DNA from: an uncultured Selenomonadales bacterium
GTDB taxonomy: Bacteria > Bacillota > Negativicutes > Selenomonadales > Selenomonadaceae
Reading direction: 5' to 3'
Assembly (NCBI GenBank): GCA_946408105.1
Contig: CAMJQS010000002.1
Location: 1 to 59,215 of the forward strand
Length of the DNA stretch: 59,215 nucleotides
Shown here: piece by piece, positions 28,439 to 38,513 of the stretch
Layout of the letters: each line of letters begins with the position of its first letter
How positions within the stretch are numbered: the first letter of the stretch is position 1
Translations under genes and position numbers: made by a program
The notes under the pieces: generated by a model
Databases searched by the model: none
Seen by the model: the letters and a program-made list of their open reading frames with translations, nothing else
Told to the model about the DNA's origin: nothing

Positions 28439-30808
28439 TTATCGAATCGTGACGAGCGTCGCGCCGGTGCCGCCTTCGTCTTGGTCGGCGAACTGAAAAT
28501 CCGCGACGGAATTGTTCACGCGCAAAAAATCTTGGACGCCTTTTCGGAGTGCGCCCGTGCCTTTGCCGTGAATAATCAAAATTTGCTTGAGGCCGGAAAG
28601 TTGCGCGTCGTCGATAAATTTTCCGCAAACAAGTTCCGCCTCGTCGACAGTCATTCCGCGAATGTCAATGCTGCGTCGAACGGTCGCTGCCTTTTGCATT
28701 AAGCCGAACGAGCCGCGATTTTGATTCGCAACGGGCGGCGAAAAATTTTCCTGTTGATTGTGGCTGACGAAGCGGCAAGAAGAAATTTTTACGGTCGTGC
28801 GCATTGCTCCGATTTGCACGCTCAACGAATCGTCTTCGATGGCAAGAATCGTTCCCTTTTGGTCGAGCGGCTTGATATAAACCGTGTCGCCGACGAGAAG
28901 ATTTTTTTTGTTGATTCGGGTGCCGACGTGTTTTTCCGCGATGATTCCCGTTGCCGAATCGATTTCCGCCTCACGCAATTTATCACGCGCCTGCTGAATT
29001 ACTTGTTGTCGACGTTTGACGCCCAAATCGTCGAACTGCTCTTTCAGCGCGGCGATAATTTCTTCCGCCTCGCGTTTGGTCTCGCGAACCAGCGCGGCGG
29101 ATTTTTCTTTTGCCTTGCGGATAATGTCGCCTTTGGTCTTTGCGATTTCGTCGCGCATTTCGGAAATTTTTTTCTCGTGCTTGAGGACTTGCTGTTGACG
29201 CTCAAAAATTTCTGCGTTGCGTTGCTCAAAAATCATGCGTTGACTTTCAAGCTCGGAAATAATTTTTTCAAAGTTCGCGTGGTCGGCGGTGATTAATTGT
29301 TTCGCGCGAAGAATCAGACTTTGCGGCAAGCCCAAACGTTGACTGACGGCAAAAGCGTTGCTCGCGCCTGGAATGCCAATCAGCAGTCGATAAGTCGGGC
29401 GCAAAGTTTCCGAATCGAATTCGACGCTGGCATTTTCAATCCCGTCGGTCGAGTAAGCAAAAGTTTTCAGCTCGGAATAATGCGTCGTGGCAATCGTCGC
29501 CGCTCCGATTTGCAAAAGCCGTTCGAGAATCGACATTGCCAAAGCCGCGCCCTCGTCGGGGTCGGTGCCCGCTCCGATTTCGTCGAGCAAAACCAAATCG
29601 GTCGGCGTCACGTCGTCGAGAATCGCGACAATTTTTTTCATGTGCGCGGAAAAAGTCGAGAGGCTCTGTTCAATCGATTGTTCGTCGCCGATGTCCGCAA
29701 AAATATTCGTGAAGACAGAAATTTTCGAGCCGGCCGCCGCGGGAATGTAAAGCCCCGCCTGCGTCATCAAAGCCAACAGCCCCAAAGTTTTCATGGAAAC
29801 GGTTTTGCCGCCGGTGTTCGGGCCGGTCACGAGCAGCATTGAAAAATTTTCGCCGAGTTGAATGTCGACGGGCACGACTTCGGCGGGATTAATCAGCGGG
29901 TGACGCGCGGCTTTCAAGTCCGTGAAATTTTCGAGCTGCGGCTCCGTGGCATCGAGGTCGCGGGCGAATTTTGCCTTGGCGAAAAGTAAATCGACGTCCG
30001 CCAAAATTTTTATGTTGTTCGTGAGCGCGTCCAAATTTTTTCTAACGGCGTCGCTCAAGCCGCGCAAAATCCTCAAGACTTCGTGGCGTTCGGCGGCTTC
30101 GAGTTCCTTGACGCTGTTGTTTAGGTTGACGACGGCCAGCGGCTCAATAAAAACGGTCGCGCCCGTGGCGGATTGGTCGTGAACGATGCCTGCGAATTGC
30201 GATTTGTATTCGAGCTTGACGGGCAGGACGTAACGGTCGCCGCGCATGGTGACAATCGCGTCTTGAAAAAATTTTTGCTTGCCCGCGTCGTGGAGAATGT
30301 TAAAAATTTCCGTCTTGATTCGGCTTTGAGCACTGCGCAGGTCGCGACGAATTTTTTGCAGCTCCGAAGTGGCCGTGTCCCGAACGTTTCCGTGCTCGTC
30401 GATTGCGTTGTCGAGTTGGCGTTCCAGGTTGCCGAGAATTTCAATTTCGGTCGCGCGTGATTTTAATTGCGGTGCGTCGACTTCCGTTTCCTTGAAAAAA
30501 ATTTTTACCTGCCGCATGGTGTACATCGTCGACAGCACGTCCAAAAGTTCTTCGGCGTCGGCCGCACTCCCGATTTTTATTTTCTTGAACGTCTCGCGAA
30601 CGTCGCGGAATCCTCCGAGGGGCGGCGCGCTCACCGCGAAAATTTTTACGGCCTCCGTTGTCAGCGACAAATTTTCTTTTACCGTGTCGAAGTCGTCGGC
30701 CGGCTCAAGTTTTATCGCCAGCTCCTTGCCAAAATTTGAAGTCGCGCAATCCCGAAGCCGCGACAAAATTTTATCAAACTCCAGCGTCTTGAACGAATCT
30801 TTAATCAT
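28439..30808 (-). CDS. mutS2: Endonuclease MutS2
   Basis: LLVTGPNTGGKTVSMKTLGLL; LLDEIGAGTDPDEGAALA; C-terminal Smr domain DIRGMTVDEA...IIHGKGTGALRKGVQDFL. Confidence 0.97.
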   Translation of the reverse strand: MIKDSFKTLEFDKILSRLRDCATSNFGKELAIKLEPADDFDTVKENLSLTTEAVKIFAVSAPPLGGFRDVRETFKKIKIGSAADAEELLDVLSTMYTMRQVKIFFKETEVDAPQLKSRATEIEILGNLERQLDNAIDEHGNVRDTATSELQKIRRDLRSAQSRIKTEIFNILHDAGKQKFFQDAIVTMRGDRYVLPVKLEYKSQFAGIVHDQSATGATVFIEPLAVVNLNNSVKELEAAERHEVLRILRGLSDAVRKNLDALTNNIKILADVDLLFAKAKFARDLDATEPQLENFTDLKAARHPLINPAEVVPVDIQLGENFSMLLVTGPNTGGKTVSMKTLGLLALMTQAGLYIPAAAGSKISVFTNIFADIGDEQSIEQSLSTFSAHMKKIVAILDDVTPTDLVLLDEIGAGTDPDEGAALAMSILERLLQIGAATIATTHYSELKTFAYSTDGIENASVEFDSETLRPTYRLLIGIPGASNAFAVSQRLGLPQSLILRAKQLITADHANFEKIISELESQRMIFEQRNAEIFERQQQVLKHEKKISEMRDEIAKTKGDIIRKAKEKSAALVRETKREAEEIIAALKEQFDDLGVKRRQQVIQQARDKLREAEIDSATGIIAEKHVGTRINKKNLLVGDTVYIKPLDQKGTILAIEDDSLSVQIGAMRTTVKISSCRFVSHNQQENFSPPVANQNRGSFGLMQKAATVRRSIDIRGMTVDEAELVCGKFIDDAQLSGLKQILIIHGKGTGALRKGVQDFLRVNNSVADFQFADQDEGGTGATLVTIR

Positions 30809-30812
30809 TGAA

Positions 30813-31631
30813 TCAACCTTCCAAAAAATTGCAAAGGGCGGCGAATTCTTCCAAACTCAAAGTTTCGGCGCGGCGGCGAACGTCGATGCCCGACGCCAAA
30901 AGTTTTTCCTTGCCGAAGGGAGCCAAAGAGTTGAGCAAAGTTTTTCTGCGTTGAGCAAAAGCAGTTCGCACGACCTTGAAAAAAAATTCTTCGTCGACCT
31001 CGAACGGCGGCTTGCGCACGTCACAGACGACGACCGCGCTCGTGACTTCGGGCGGCGGCAAAAAACTTTCGGGCGACACTTCAAAGGCGATTGACGGCAC
31101 CGAGCGGAACTGAACGGCCACCGACAACGCCCCGTAAATTTTTGAGCCGGGCGCGGCGGTCATCCTCTGCGCGACTTCCTTTTGAACCATGGCGACGATT
31201 TTTGTCACGGGCAAATTTTTTTCCAGCAGCGTCAGCAAAATTTGTGTCGTGATGTAGTAGGGCAAGTTCGCCGCGACTTTGAAACTTTGCGGCATGAGCT
31301 CCGACAAATTTATTTTTAAAATGTCGCCTTCGACGAGCCGAAAATTTTCGTAGCCCGCGAGTGTTTCCTTGAGGACGGCGGGCAATTTTTTATCGAGTTC
31401 GACGGCCGTGACATGTGCGCCCGCCTCCAGCAGTCCTTGCGTCAAAGTTCCGATTCCCGCTCCGATTTCCAAAACGTCTTCGCCCGCAGAAATTTGAGCG
31501 GCCTCGACGATTTTTTTCACAACGTGAGCGTCGATTAAAAAATTTTGTCCGAGACCTTTGACTGCCCGCAATTTAAATTTTTTGAGTATGTGGCGCGTGG
31601 CGTGAGGGTTAGCAATCAGCGGGTGCAACAT
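30813..31631 (-). CDS. rsmA: 16S rRNA (adenine1518/1519-N6)-dimethyltransferase
   Basis: GLGQNFLIDAHVV...VLEIGAGIGTLTQGL...VAANLPYYITTQI. Confidence 0.96.
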   Translation of the reverse strand: MLHPLIANPHATRHILKKFKLRAVKGLGQNFLIDAHVVKKIVEAAQISAGEDVLEIGAGIGTLTQGLLEAGAHVTAVELDKKLPAVLKETLAGYENFRLVEGDILKINLSELMPQSFKVAANLPYYITTQILLTLLEKNLPVTKIVAMVQKEVAQRMTAAPGSKIYGALSVAVQFRSVPSIAFEVSPESFLPPPEVTSAVVVCDVRKPPFEVDEEFFFKVVRTAFAQRRKTLLNSLAPFGKEKLLASGIDVRRRAETLSLEEFAALCNFLEG

Positions 31632-32169
31632 TTTTCAACGCCTCCAAAAATTCTTCGCGGGTGACGCCGTAACTGTTGAGCCGCCGCACGAAAGTTTTTA
31701 CGTTGCCAAAGCCGATACCGAGAATTGCCCCGACCTTGTCGCGAAGTTTTGAACTGCCTGCGCCGCCCGCCAGATTGAATTGAATCATTTCGGCCGCGGT
31801 GAATTCTTCGCGCGGATTAATTTCAAGCGTGCGGACTTTGCTCAAAGCTTTGCGGATTGATTCGGGCGCGGCCTGCTCAACTCCGACGTCATCATTTGCG
31901 GTCGCCTCGTCGCGGGGAATGTAAGCGTGTTTGGCGGCGGGAAATTTTTTCGACAAAAATTTTCTGATGTTCTCGCCCGCCGAGTCGGGGTCGGTCAAAA
32001 TAATTATCCCGCGCTTTTTGTACGCCGCCGAAATATTTTCCAGCGTGCGCCGCGTGAGATGAAAGCCGCCCGTCGTTATGCATTCGGCCTCGACAGCACG
32101 CTTGACGGCTGCAACGTCCGCTTTGCCTTCGACGATTAAAATTTCTTTCAGCAAAAAAAATTCCTCCAA
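31609..32169 (-). CDS. rnmV: Ribonuclease M5
   Basis: ILIVEGKADVAAVKRAVEAECITTGGFHL (TOPRIM), adjacent to rsmA. Confidence 0.93.
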   Translation of the reverse strand: MEEFFLLKEILIVEGKADVAAVKRAVEAECITTGGFHLTRRTLENISAAYKKRGIIILTDPDSAGENIRKFLSKKFPAAKHAYIPRDEATANDDVGVEQAAPESIRKALSKVRTLEINPREEFTAAEMIQFNLAGGAGSSKLRDKVGAILGIGFGNVKTFVRRLNSYGVTREEFLEALKNVAPADC

Positions 32170-32237
32170 AAAAATTAAGCCGCAAAATTTTTCGCGGCCA
32201 TTATATCATTTGAAAATTTTTTGTCACGAACGAGATT

Positions 32238-33128
32238 TTAACTCCACATTTTTGTTTTGAGAACGTCGTAATAATTTTTGTCGTCGAACTTTACAATTTG
32301 CGCGGCGTCTTTTGCTTTACGGACGATAACTTCATCGCCGGGCTGAATCTTGTGGCTGACTTGTCCGTCCAACGTGACCATGACATCTTGGGTTGCCGAA
32401 ACTTTTATCAAAACTTCGTCGTCCTCGTTGACGATGAGCGGACGCATTTGGAAAGTGTGCGCGCAAATCGGCGTTAAGAGCAGAGCGCGAATCGTCGGGT
32501 TGAGAATGGGACCGCCCGCGCTGAGAGAATACGCCGTGGAACCCGTCGGGCTCGAAATGATAATTCCGTCGGCTTTGTAATCCATGAGGTGCGTTTCGTT
32601 TATGTGCAGGCCGAGGCGCAACATGCGGGCGACGCCGCCTTTGGTTATCACAACGTCGTTAATTGCGTTGCCCAAAAATTTTTCGCCCCGATCGTTGCGA
32701 AGGTAGCCGCTCAAAAGCAGCCGACGTTCGACGCGATATTCTCCCGCCAAAATTTTTGCAAGACGGCTTTCAAGTTCGCGCGGCTCGATGTCCGCCAAAA
32801 AACCGAGCGTGCCCAAATTGATTCCGCAGACGGGAACGCTCTGCCCGCTGAATCTTCTGCACACGCCAAGCAAAGTTCCGTCGCCGCCGATACTCAACGC
32901 CATGTCCACGTGAACGCGTTCGACGCACGGCAAACCGTATTCGTCTTTGCGAAATTGACGCGCCTCTGTCGCGGGCATGACGAGCCGCACGTTTTTGTTG
33001 TTGTAGAAATTGAAAATGCGGTCGACGATTTCGCCCGCCCGCCGTTTGCTCATGTTCGGGAAAACCGCCAACTGCATCATGCCCGCGTCGACGCCGAACG
33101 TCGTCCCGAAAATATTTTGTCTTGCCAT
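32238..33128 (-). CDS. nadK: NAD kinase
   Basis: LSIGGDGTLLGVCRRF; GINLGTLGFLADIEP; DGIIISSPTGSTAYSLSAGGPIL. Confidence 0.96.
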   Translation of the reverse strand: MARQNIFGTTFGVDAGMMQLAVFPNMSKRRAGEIVDRIFNFYNNKNVRLVMPATEARQFRKDEYGLPCVERVHVDMALSIGGDGTLLGVCRRFSGQSVPVCGINLGTLGFLADIEPRELESRLAKILAGEYRVERRLLLSGYLRNDRGEKFLGNAINDVVITKGGVARMLRLGLHINETHLMDYKADGIIISSPTGSTAYSLSAGGPILNPTIRALLLTPICAHTFQMRPLIVNEDDEVLIKVSATQDVMVTLDGQVSHKIQPGDEVIVRKAKDAAQIVKFDDKNYYDVLKTKMWS

Positions 33129-33177
33129 TTTTGTGCTCTCCGTCGTCGTTTAAAACTTTTTAATGTTGAGTTGAAGG

Positions 33178-33348
33178 ATCTACTTTTTCTTTGCACGCCC
33201 AAAGAAAAAGTAGCAAAAAGAAAAGGCACCTCGCGGGGGCGTTGCTCGTTCGTGACTTCAGCGTTGAGCCTGCCCGCAGCGTTGAGTTGCCCGCTGAATT
33301 CGCGTCACGCTCATTGCGCGGGCGAGGCCGTCCATCCGGGACGGCCTC
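33178..33348 (-). repeat. Dispersed structured intergenic repeat, copy 2 (inverted, diverged)
   Basis: ctactttttctttg...caaagaaaaagtag-type stem, gaattcgcgtcacgctcattgcgcgggc exactly matches the complement of copy 1, gaggccgtccatccgggacggcctc hairpin. Confidence 0.8.
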
Positions 33349-33356
33349 CGGTTTCG

Positions 33357-34154
33357 TCAGCAATTCAATTCATCGTGAGCCGAATTAACTACAGATAAAA
33401 TTTCGACGTCCGCCGCCGAAAAATTTTTCGCCAAATGCGCAAGGTATTCGATGTTGCCTTCGGGGCCTTTGACGGGCGAAAAGTCCAAACCCTTCACGCC
33501 GAAGCCGAGACAAGCCGCGAAGTTCAAAATTTTTTCGATAACAGCCGCGTGAATTTTTTTATCGCGGACGACGCCTTTCTTGCCGACGTGTTCGCGCCCG
33601 GCTTCGAATTGCGGCTTAATCAACGCGACGACTTCGCCCGAATCTTTCAGCACGTCGAAGACAATCGGCAAAACTTTTTCCAGCGAGATGAACGCCACGT
33701 CGATTGAAACAAATTCCGGCAAGCCGTAAAAAAAATCTTCGCGCGTCACGTTGCGAATGTTCGTGCGCTCCATGTTGACGACGCGAACGTCGCTGCGAAG
33801 TTTCCACGCAAGCTGACCGTAGCCCACGTCGATGGCATAAACCATTTTCGCGCCGCGCTGCAACATGCAATCGGTGAAGCCGCCCGTCGACGCTCCGACG
33901 TCCGCCGCGATTTTCCCGCTCAAAATTATTTTGAACACGTCGAGAGCTTTTTGGAGTTTCAAGCCGCCGCGACTGACGAAAGGCATTTCTTCGCCGAGGA
34001 TTTTAATTTGCGCGTCGGGCGGAATGAGCGTGCCCGCCTTGTCGATTTTTTGTCCGTTGACCAAAATTTTTCCCGCCATAATCATCGCTTGGGCGCGCGC
34101 GCGGCTGTCGAAAAATTTTTTCTCCGTCAAAAAAATATCAAGTCGTTGCTTCAT
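33357..34154 (-). CDS. tlyA: TlyA family rRNA (cytidine-2'-O)-methyltransferase
   Basis: MKQRLDIFLTEKKFFDSRARAQAMIMAGKILVNGQ (S4 domain), DVGASTGGFTDCMLQRGAKMVYAIDVGYGQL. Confidence 0.95.
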   Translation of the reverse strand: MKQRLDIFLTEKKFFDSRARAQAMIMAGKILVNGQKIDKAGTLIPPDAQIKILGEEMPFVSRGGLKLQKALDVFKIILSGKIAADVGASTGGFTDCMLQRGAKMVYAIDVGYGQLAWKLRSDVRVVNMERTNIRNVTREDFFYGLPEFVSIDVAFISLEKVLPIVFDVLKDSGEVVALIKPQFEAGREHVGKKGVVRDKKIHAAVIEKILNFAACLGFGVKGLDFSPVKGPEGNIEYLAHLAKNFSAADVEILSVVNSAHDELNC

Positions 34155-36052
34155 GTCGTCACCGTCAAGAATCCGAAAATTATTTCGTTGAGCCGTTCGA
34201 TTATCTGCCGCGAAATTTTTTCCGCCGTCAAGCCGCAAATGTCCAAAAGCTGAGCGCGACTTCCCTGCTCAATGAATTTGTCTTTTATACCGAGCCTTAA
34301 AAGCGGCGTAGAAATTTTTTCGTCCGCCAAAAACTCTGCGACCGCCGACCCGAAGCCGCCGTTCAAAGTTCCCTCTTCGCACGTGACCAAAAGTTTCGAC
34401 GAGCGCGCAGATTTTCTTATCAGCTCCGCGTCGAACGGTTTGACGAAGCGAACATTTATCACGTCGACGAAAAATTTTTTCTCGCGCAAAAGTTTCGCCG
34501 CGTCCGCCGAATTTTTTACCATCGTCCCGACCGCGAAGATTGTCACGTCCGCCGAAGAATTTTTTTCGACGACTTCAGCCTTGCCCCAAGAAATTTTTTC
34601 GGGCTCCGCTTTAAGTTCGACGCCCAAGCCCGCGCCGCGCGGATAACGAATCGCCACGGGAAAATTTTTTTCAAACGCCGCGAAAATCATTTGCCGCAAT
34701 TCGTTTTCGTCTTTTGGCGCAAGAATGTTCATGTTCGGAATCGTGCGCAGATAAGACAAATCGAACGCGCCGTGATGAGTTGCGCCGTCTTCGCCGACGA
34801 GCCCGGCTCTGTCCAAGCAAAAGAGCACGGGCAAATTTTGCAAGCAGACGTCGTGAAGAATTTGGTCGTAGGCGCGCTGCAGGAACGTGGAGTAAATCGC
34901 GACGACGGGTTTCAGTCCGCCGGCCGCCATGCCCGCCGCCAAAGTCACGGCGTGTTCTTCGGCAATGCCCACGTCAAAAAATCTTTGCGGGAATTTTTCC
35001 GCGAATTTTTTTAAGCCGGTGCCCGTCGGCATTGCGGCAGTTATCGCGACAATTTTTTCGTCACGCGCCGCGCAATCAATCACTGCTTGCGAAAAAATTT
35101 CCGTGTAACTTGGCGGCGATTTTTTCTTGAGCACTTGCCCTGTCGTCTTGTCGAACTTGCCGACGCCGTGAAATTTTTCGGGCGAATTTTCGGCGGGCGC
35201 GTAGCCTTTGCCCTTCTTTGTGTTGACGTGAATCAGCACGGGCGAGTTAATCACTCCGACGCGGGTGAAAACGTCCTTCATGCCGCCAATGTCGTGGCCG
35301 TCAATCGGGCCGAGATAAGTGAAACCCAGAGCCTCGAACATTGCGCCGGGGAAGACAGCCGCCGACACGCCCGCTTTAACAGAATTTGCCGCGAGCAAAA
35401 TTTTTTCACCGACGTCGCGGAAGGGAATATTTTTTACGAAGTCTTCAAATTCTTTTTTCGCGCGATGATATTGCGGCTTGAGACGAATTTTGGAAAGGTA
35501 TTCGCTCAACGCGCCGACGTTTTTATCAATCGACATTTCGTTATCGTTGAGGACGACGAGCAAATTTTTTTTGAGTTGCCCCGCGTGATTGAGAGCCTCG
35601 AAGGCCATGCCGCCAGTCAAAGCTCCGTCGCCGATGACCGCGATAACTTTTCGCTCGACGCGTTCAATTTCTGCGGCGATTAAAAATCCCAGCGCGGCAC
35701 TGATTGACGTGGACGCATGACCGACGCCGAACGAATCAAAAGGCGACTCGGCACGCTTCGGGAAGCCGGTAATGCCTCCCAAAGTCCTAAGCGTGTGGAA
35801 TGTGTCGCGTCGCCCTGTTAAAATTTTGTGCGTGTAAGCCTGGTGTCCGACATCCCAAACAAGTCTGTCGCGGCTGAAGTCGAACACGGAATAAAGTGCC
35901 AGCGTCAACTCGACCGTGCCCAAGCTCGGTGCAAGATGTCCGCCGTTTTTCGCGACCGTCGTCAAGATTAGCTCGCGAATTTCGCCCGCCATTTGCTCAA
36001 GTTCAGCCAAGCTCATCGTGTGAAGTTCTGCGGGCGACGTTAATCTTTTCAA
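34151..36052 (-). CDS. dxs: 1-deoxy-D-xylulose-5-phosphate synthase
   Basis: GDGALTGGMAFEALNHAG; YLGPIDGHD; DRAGLVGEDGATHHGAFDLSYLR. Confidence 0.97.
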   Translation of the reverse strand: MKRLTSPAELHTMSLAELEQMAGEIRELILTTVAKNGGHLAPSLGTVELTLALYSVFDFSRDRLVWDVGHQAYTHKILTGRRDTFHTLRTLGGITGFPKRAESPFDSFGVGHASTSISAALGFLIAAEIERVERKVIAVIGDGALTGGMAFEALNHAGQLKKNLLVVLNDNEMSIDKNVGALSEYLSKIRLKPQYHRAKKEFEDFVKNIPFRDVGEKILLAANSVKAGVSAAVFPGAMFEALGFTYLGPIDGHDIGGMKDVFTRVGVINSPVLIHVNTKKGKGYAPAENSPEKFHGVGKFDKTTGQVLKKKSPPSYTEIFSQAVIDCAARDEKIVAITAAMPTGTGLKKFAEKFPQRFFDVGIAEEHAVTLAAGMAAGGLKPVVAIYSTFLQRAYDQILHDVCLQNLPVLFCLDRAGLVGEDGATHHGAFDLSYLRTIPNMNILAPKDENELRQMIFAAFEKNFPVAIRYPRGAGLGVELKAEPEKISWGKAEVVEKNSSADVTIFAVGTMVKNSADAAKLLREKKFFVDVINVRFVKPFDAELIRKSARSSKLLVTCEEGTLNGGFGSAVAEFLADEKISTPLLRLGIKDKFIEQGSRAQLLDICGLTAEKISRQIIERLNEIIFGFLTVTT

Positions 36053-36094
36053 CAGCCCCGTGACAATCTCTCCTTAAATTTAAAATTTTTTGTA

Positions 36095-36589
36095 TCAGGT
36101 ATACGGCTCGTATTTTTTGCCGTCGACAATCAAGTACGCGTTATAGTATTCAACGTCGACATTGGAAGCAACAGGAATTTCCTGCCAAGTGGGTTCTGCA
36201 TTTTGGTAGTGCATGTTCGGAATCTCTGCGCCGTTTGCGTTGTAAGAGTCGCGGTCGGAAATGTGATAATATCTCTTGTCGCCTTCCTTTTTAAATTGAA
36301 TCGTCGAGATGTCATAGGAAAGGCTTTCGATGCCGGCCGGAACGATTGAATAATCGCGGTACCATTTAATCAGAGCGTTGCGGCCTTTGTCGCTGTAGTC
36401 CATGCGGAACTTCGCGCTAAACGTGACGACGTCTCTTGTTTCCGTAATCGAATTGATTTGAACGGAGTTCGCGTCGAAGTAAAGCACGTTGTCGTCGTTG
36501 TCGGTGTAAATCTGTTGCCAGTTGGCCGCCAACGCAGTCGCCGCGCTCATCATGAAAACAAGCAAGGTCGCCAAAAAAATTTTCCTCAT
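36095..36589 (-). CDS. Exported protein of unknown function
   Basis: MRKIFLATLLVFMMSAATALA signal peptide; WQQIYTDNDDNVLYFDANSV resembles surface-adhesin-E-like small exported proteins. Confidence 0.7.
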   Translation of the reverse strand: MRKIFLATLLVFMMSAATALAANWQQIYTDNDDNVLYFDANSVQINSITETRDVVTFSAKFRMDYSDKGRNALIKWYRDYSIVPAGIESLSYDISTIQFKKEGDKRYYHISDRDSYNANGAEIPNMHYQNAEPTWQEIPVASNVDVEYYNAYLIVDGKKYEPYT

Positions 36590-36658
36590 TATAAACAACT
36601 CCTTAAAAAGATTTTATTTGCTATTCGGCGCAGTAAAAGAAAAATCCTTCACAGAAAA

Positions 36659-37537
36659 TTATTTTTTGCGGGCGATTAAATATTTAACGAGTTCGCGCAA
36701 AAAGTTTGCTTCGTCGCCGAAATTTTTCAGCGCGTCCAAAGCTTTGTCGACGGCCGCCTGCGCAAAATTTTTTGCCGCGTCGAGTGAAGTCAAGCTTACG
36801 TAAGTCGACTTTAAATTTTTTTCGTCGGAGCCCGTCGGTTTGCCCAAAATTTTTTCGTCGCCGGTCACGTCCAAAATGTCGTCGGTGATTTGAAAAGCCA
36901 AGCCGAAATTTTCTGCGTAGCGCGTGAGGTCTTCCAAATTTTTTTCGGAAGCTTGAGCGAGTATCGCGCCCGAACGAATCGCCGCTTTGAAGAGCGCGCC
37001 CGTCTTGCCGCTGTGCATGAGCTTGAGCGTTTCAAAATCGATTTGAATTCCCTCCGAGCGCAAGTCAATCGCTTGGCCGCCGACCATGCCCGACGCGCCC
37101 GCAGCCGTGCTTATCTCTTTTAAAACGCGCAACAAAATTTCGGGCGCAACGTCTTTTTGCCTGAGCACAACTTCAAACGCCAAAGTCAAAAGCGCGTCGC
37201 CCGCAAGAATCGCCGTCGCCTCTCCGAAGACTTTGTGATTGGTCGGCTTGCCGCGTCGAAGGTCGTCGTTGTCCATTGCCGGCAAGTCGTCATGAATCAG
37301 CGAATACGTGTGAATCATTTCCAGCGCGTCGGCCGCCGTGATAAATTTTTCTCCGTCGCCGTTAATCGTGTCCGCCGCCGCCATTAAAAGTATCGGGCGC
37401 AATCTTTTTCCGCCCGCCATCAAACTGTATTCCATTGCCCGCGATAAATTTTCGTCAAGCGATTTCGTCCGCCGCAATTCTTTCAACAAGTCCGCCTCGA
37501 CCAACGCCGCTCTCCGCTTCCACAAATCTTTGAACAT
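36659..37537 (-). CDS. ispA: Polyprenyl (farnesyl) diphosphate synthase
   Basis: IHDDLPAMDNDDLRRGKPTNHKVFGEATAILAGDALL; second DDxxD QITDDILDV. Confidence 0.95.
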   Translation of the reverse strand: MFKDLWKRRAALVEADLLKELRRTKSLDENLSRAMEYSLMAGGKRLRPILLMAAADTINGDGEKFITAADALEMIHTYSLIHDDLPAMDNDDLRRGKPTNHKVFGEATAILAGDALLTLAFEVVLRQKDVAPEILLRVLKEISTAAGASGMVGGQAIDLRSEGIQIDFETLKLMHSGKTGALFKAAIRSGAILAQASEKNLEDLTRYAENFGLAFQITDDILDVTGDEKILGKPTGSDEKNLKSTYVSLTSLDAAKNFAQAAVDKALDALKNFGDEANFLRELVKYLIARKK

Positions 37538-37540
37538 GAT

Positions 37541-38317
37541 TTATCCTCCAAACTTCAGCGCGAAATATTTTTCTTGCATTTGCTCACGAGTTTTGGGCGC
37601 GTCCCACAGCTCGCCGATTGAATTTTTTCGCAACGCCGCCGCCAAATGACTGAACAGGTCGGGGAAAGATTTTTCCAGCTCCGCGATTAAATTTTTTGTC
37701 CGCTGACGATTCGTCGCGCCGTCGAACGGGCACGGCGATTTTAAAACTTCAAAGCCGCGCGTGAAATTTTTTATCTCGGCCTCGCGCAAATAAATCAGCG
37801 GGCGAATCACCGTTAAATTTGTTCTGTCCAAAAAAGTTTTCGGCTGAAAGGTCGTAAGCTGCCCGCTCGAAAGCAAACTCATAAAAAAAGTTTCAACGGC
37901 GTCGTCCAGATGATGAGCGTAAGCAATTTTGTTCGCGCCCAACTCTTGAGCCTTGCGATTCATCACGGCGCGGCGGAAGTAAGCGCAGGTGTAGCACGGG
38001 CTTTTATTTTTTTGCTCGCGAATGAGCGCGGCGATGTCGACTTCGCAAACGTCGTGAGAAATTTCCAGCTCGTTGCAAAAATTTTTTACGGCGGAAATTT
38101 TTTCGCTCAAGTCGTCGCTGAACTTAGAATCAATCGTCAAAGCGGTAAGGGAAAAATTTTTCTTCATGCGTTCTCGCAAAGTTGCCAGGGCGTAAGTCAA
38201 AAGCAAACTGTCCTTGCCGCCCGACACGCCGATTAAAATTTTATCGCCGTCGTCAATCAAATCAAACTCGACGACCGCCCGAATTATTTTGCTGAAAATT
38301 TTTTGCGGCAGAACCAT
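37541..38317 (-). CDS. TtcA-like tRNA thiolation PP-loop ATPase
   Basis: ILIGVSGGKDSLLLTYAL; CYTC; AYAHHLDDAVETFFMSLL. Confidence 0.85.
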   Translation of the reverse strand: MVLPQKIFSKIIRAVVEFDLIDDGDKILIGVSGGKDSLLLTYALATLRERMKKNFSLTALTIDSKFSDDLSEKISAVKNFCNELEISHDVCEVDIAALIREQKNKSPCYTCAYFRRAVMNRKAQELGANKIAYAHHLDDAVETFFMSLLSSGQLTTFQPKTFLDRTNLTVIRPLIYLREAEIKNFTRGFEVLKSPCPFDGATNRQRTKNLIAELEKSFPDLFSHLAAALRKNSIGELWDAPKTREQMQEKYFALKFGG

Positions 38318-38354
38318 AAATCCTCCTGAAAAAATTTTTTAACGCCGCGAACTT

Positions 38355-38513
38355 GAGGCCGTCATGGATGACGGCCTGCCCGCGTAGAAGACGTGATGTC
38401 TTCTCAGCGGGCAACAGTCGGTCGCGGGTGGTCGTAACGTTTGAGCCATTGTTAGTGTCCCGCCCTTTTCTTTGCTTACTTTCTTTTGGGCACTGCAAAA
38501 GAAAGTAAGATTA
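38355..38513 (+). repeat. Dispersed structured intergenic repeat, copy 3
   Basis: gaggccgtcatggatgacggcctgcccgcg and cgcccttttctttgcttactttcttttgggc-ctgcaaaagaaagtaagatta identical or nearly so to copy 1; different middle. Confidence 0.85.

Noticed and set aside
33191-33388. Small + ORFs in the nadK-tlyA spacer
   Set aside because: Inside repeat copy 2; same explanation.
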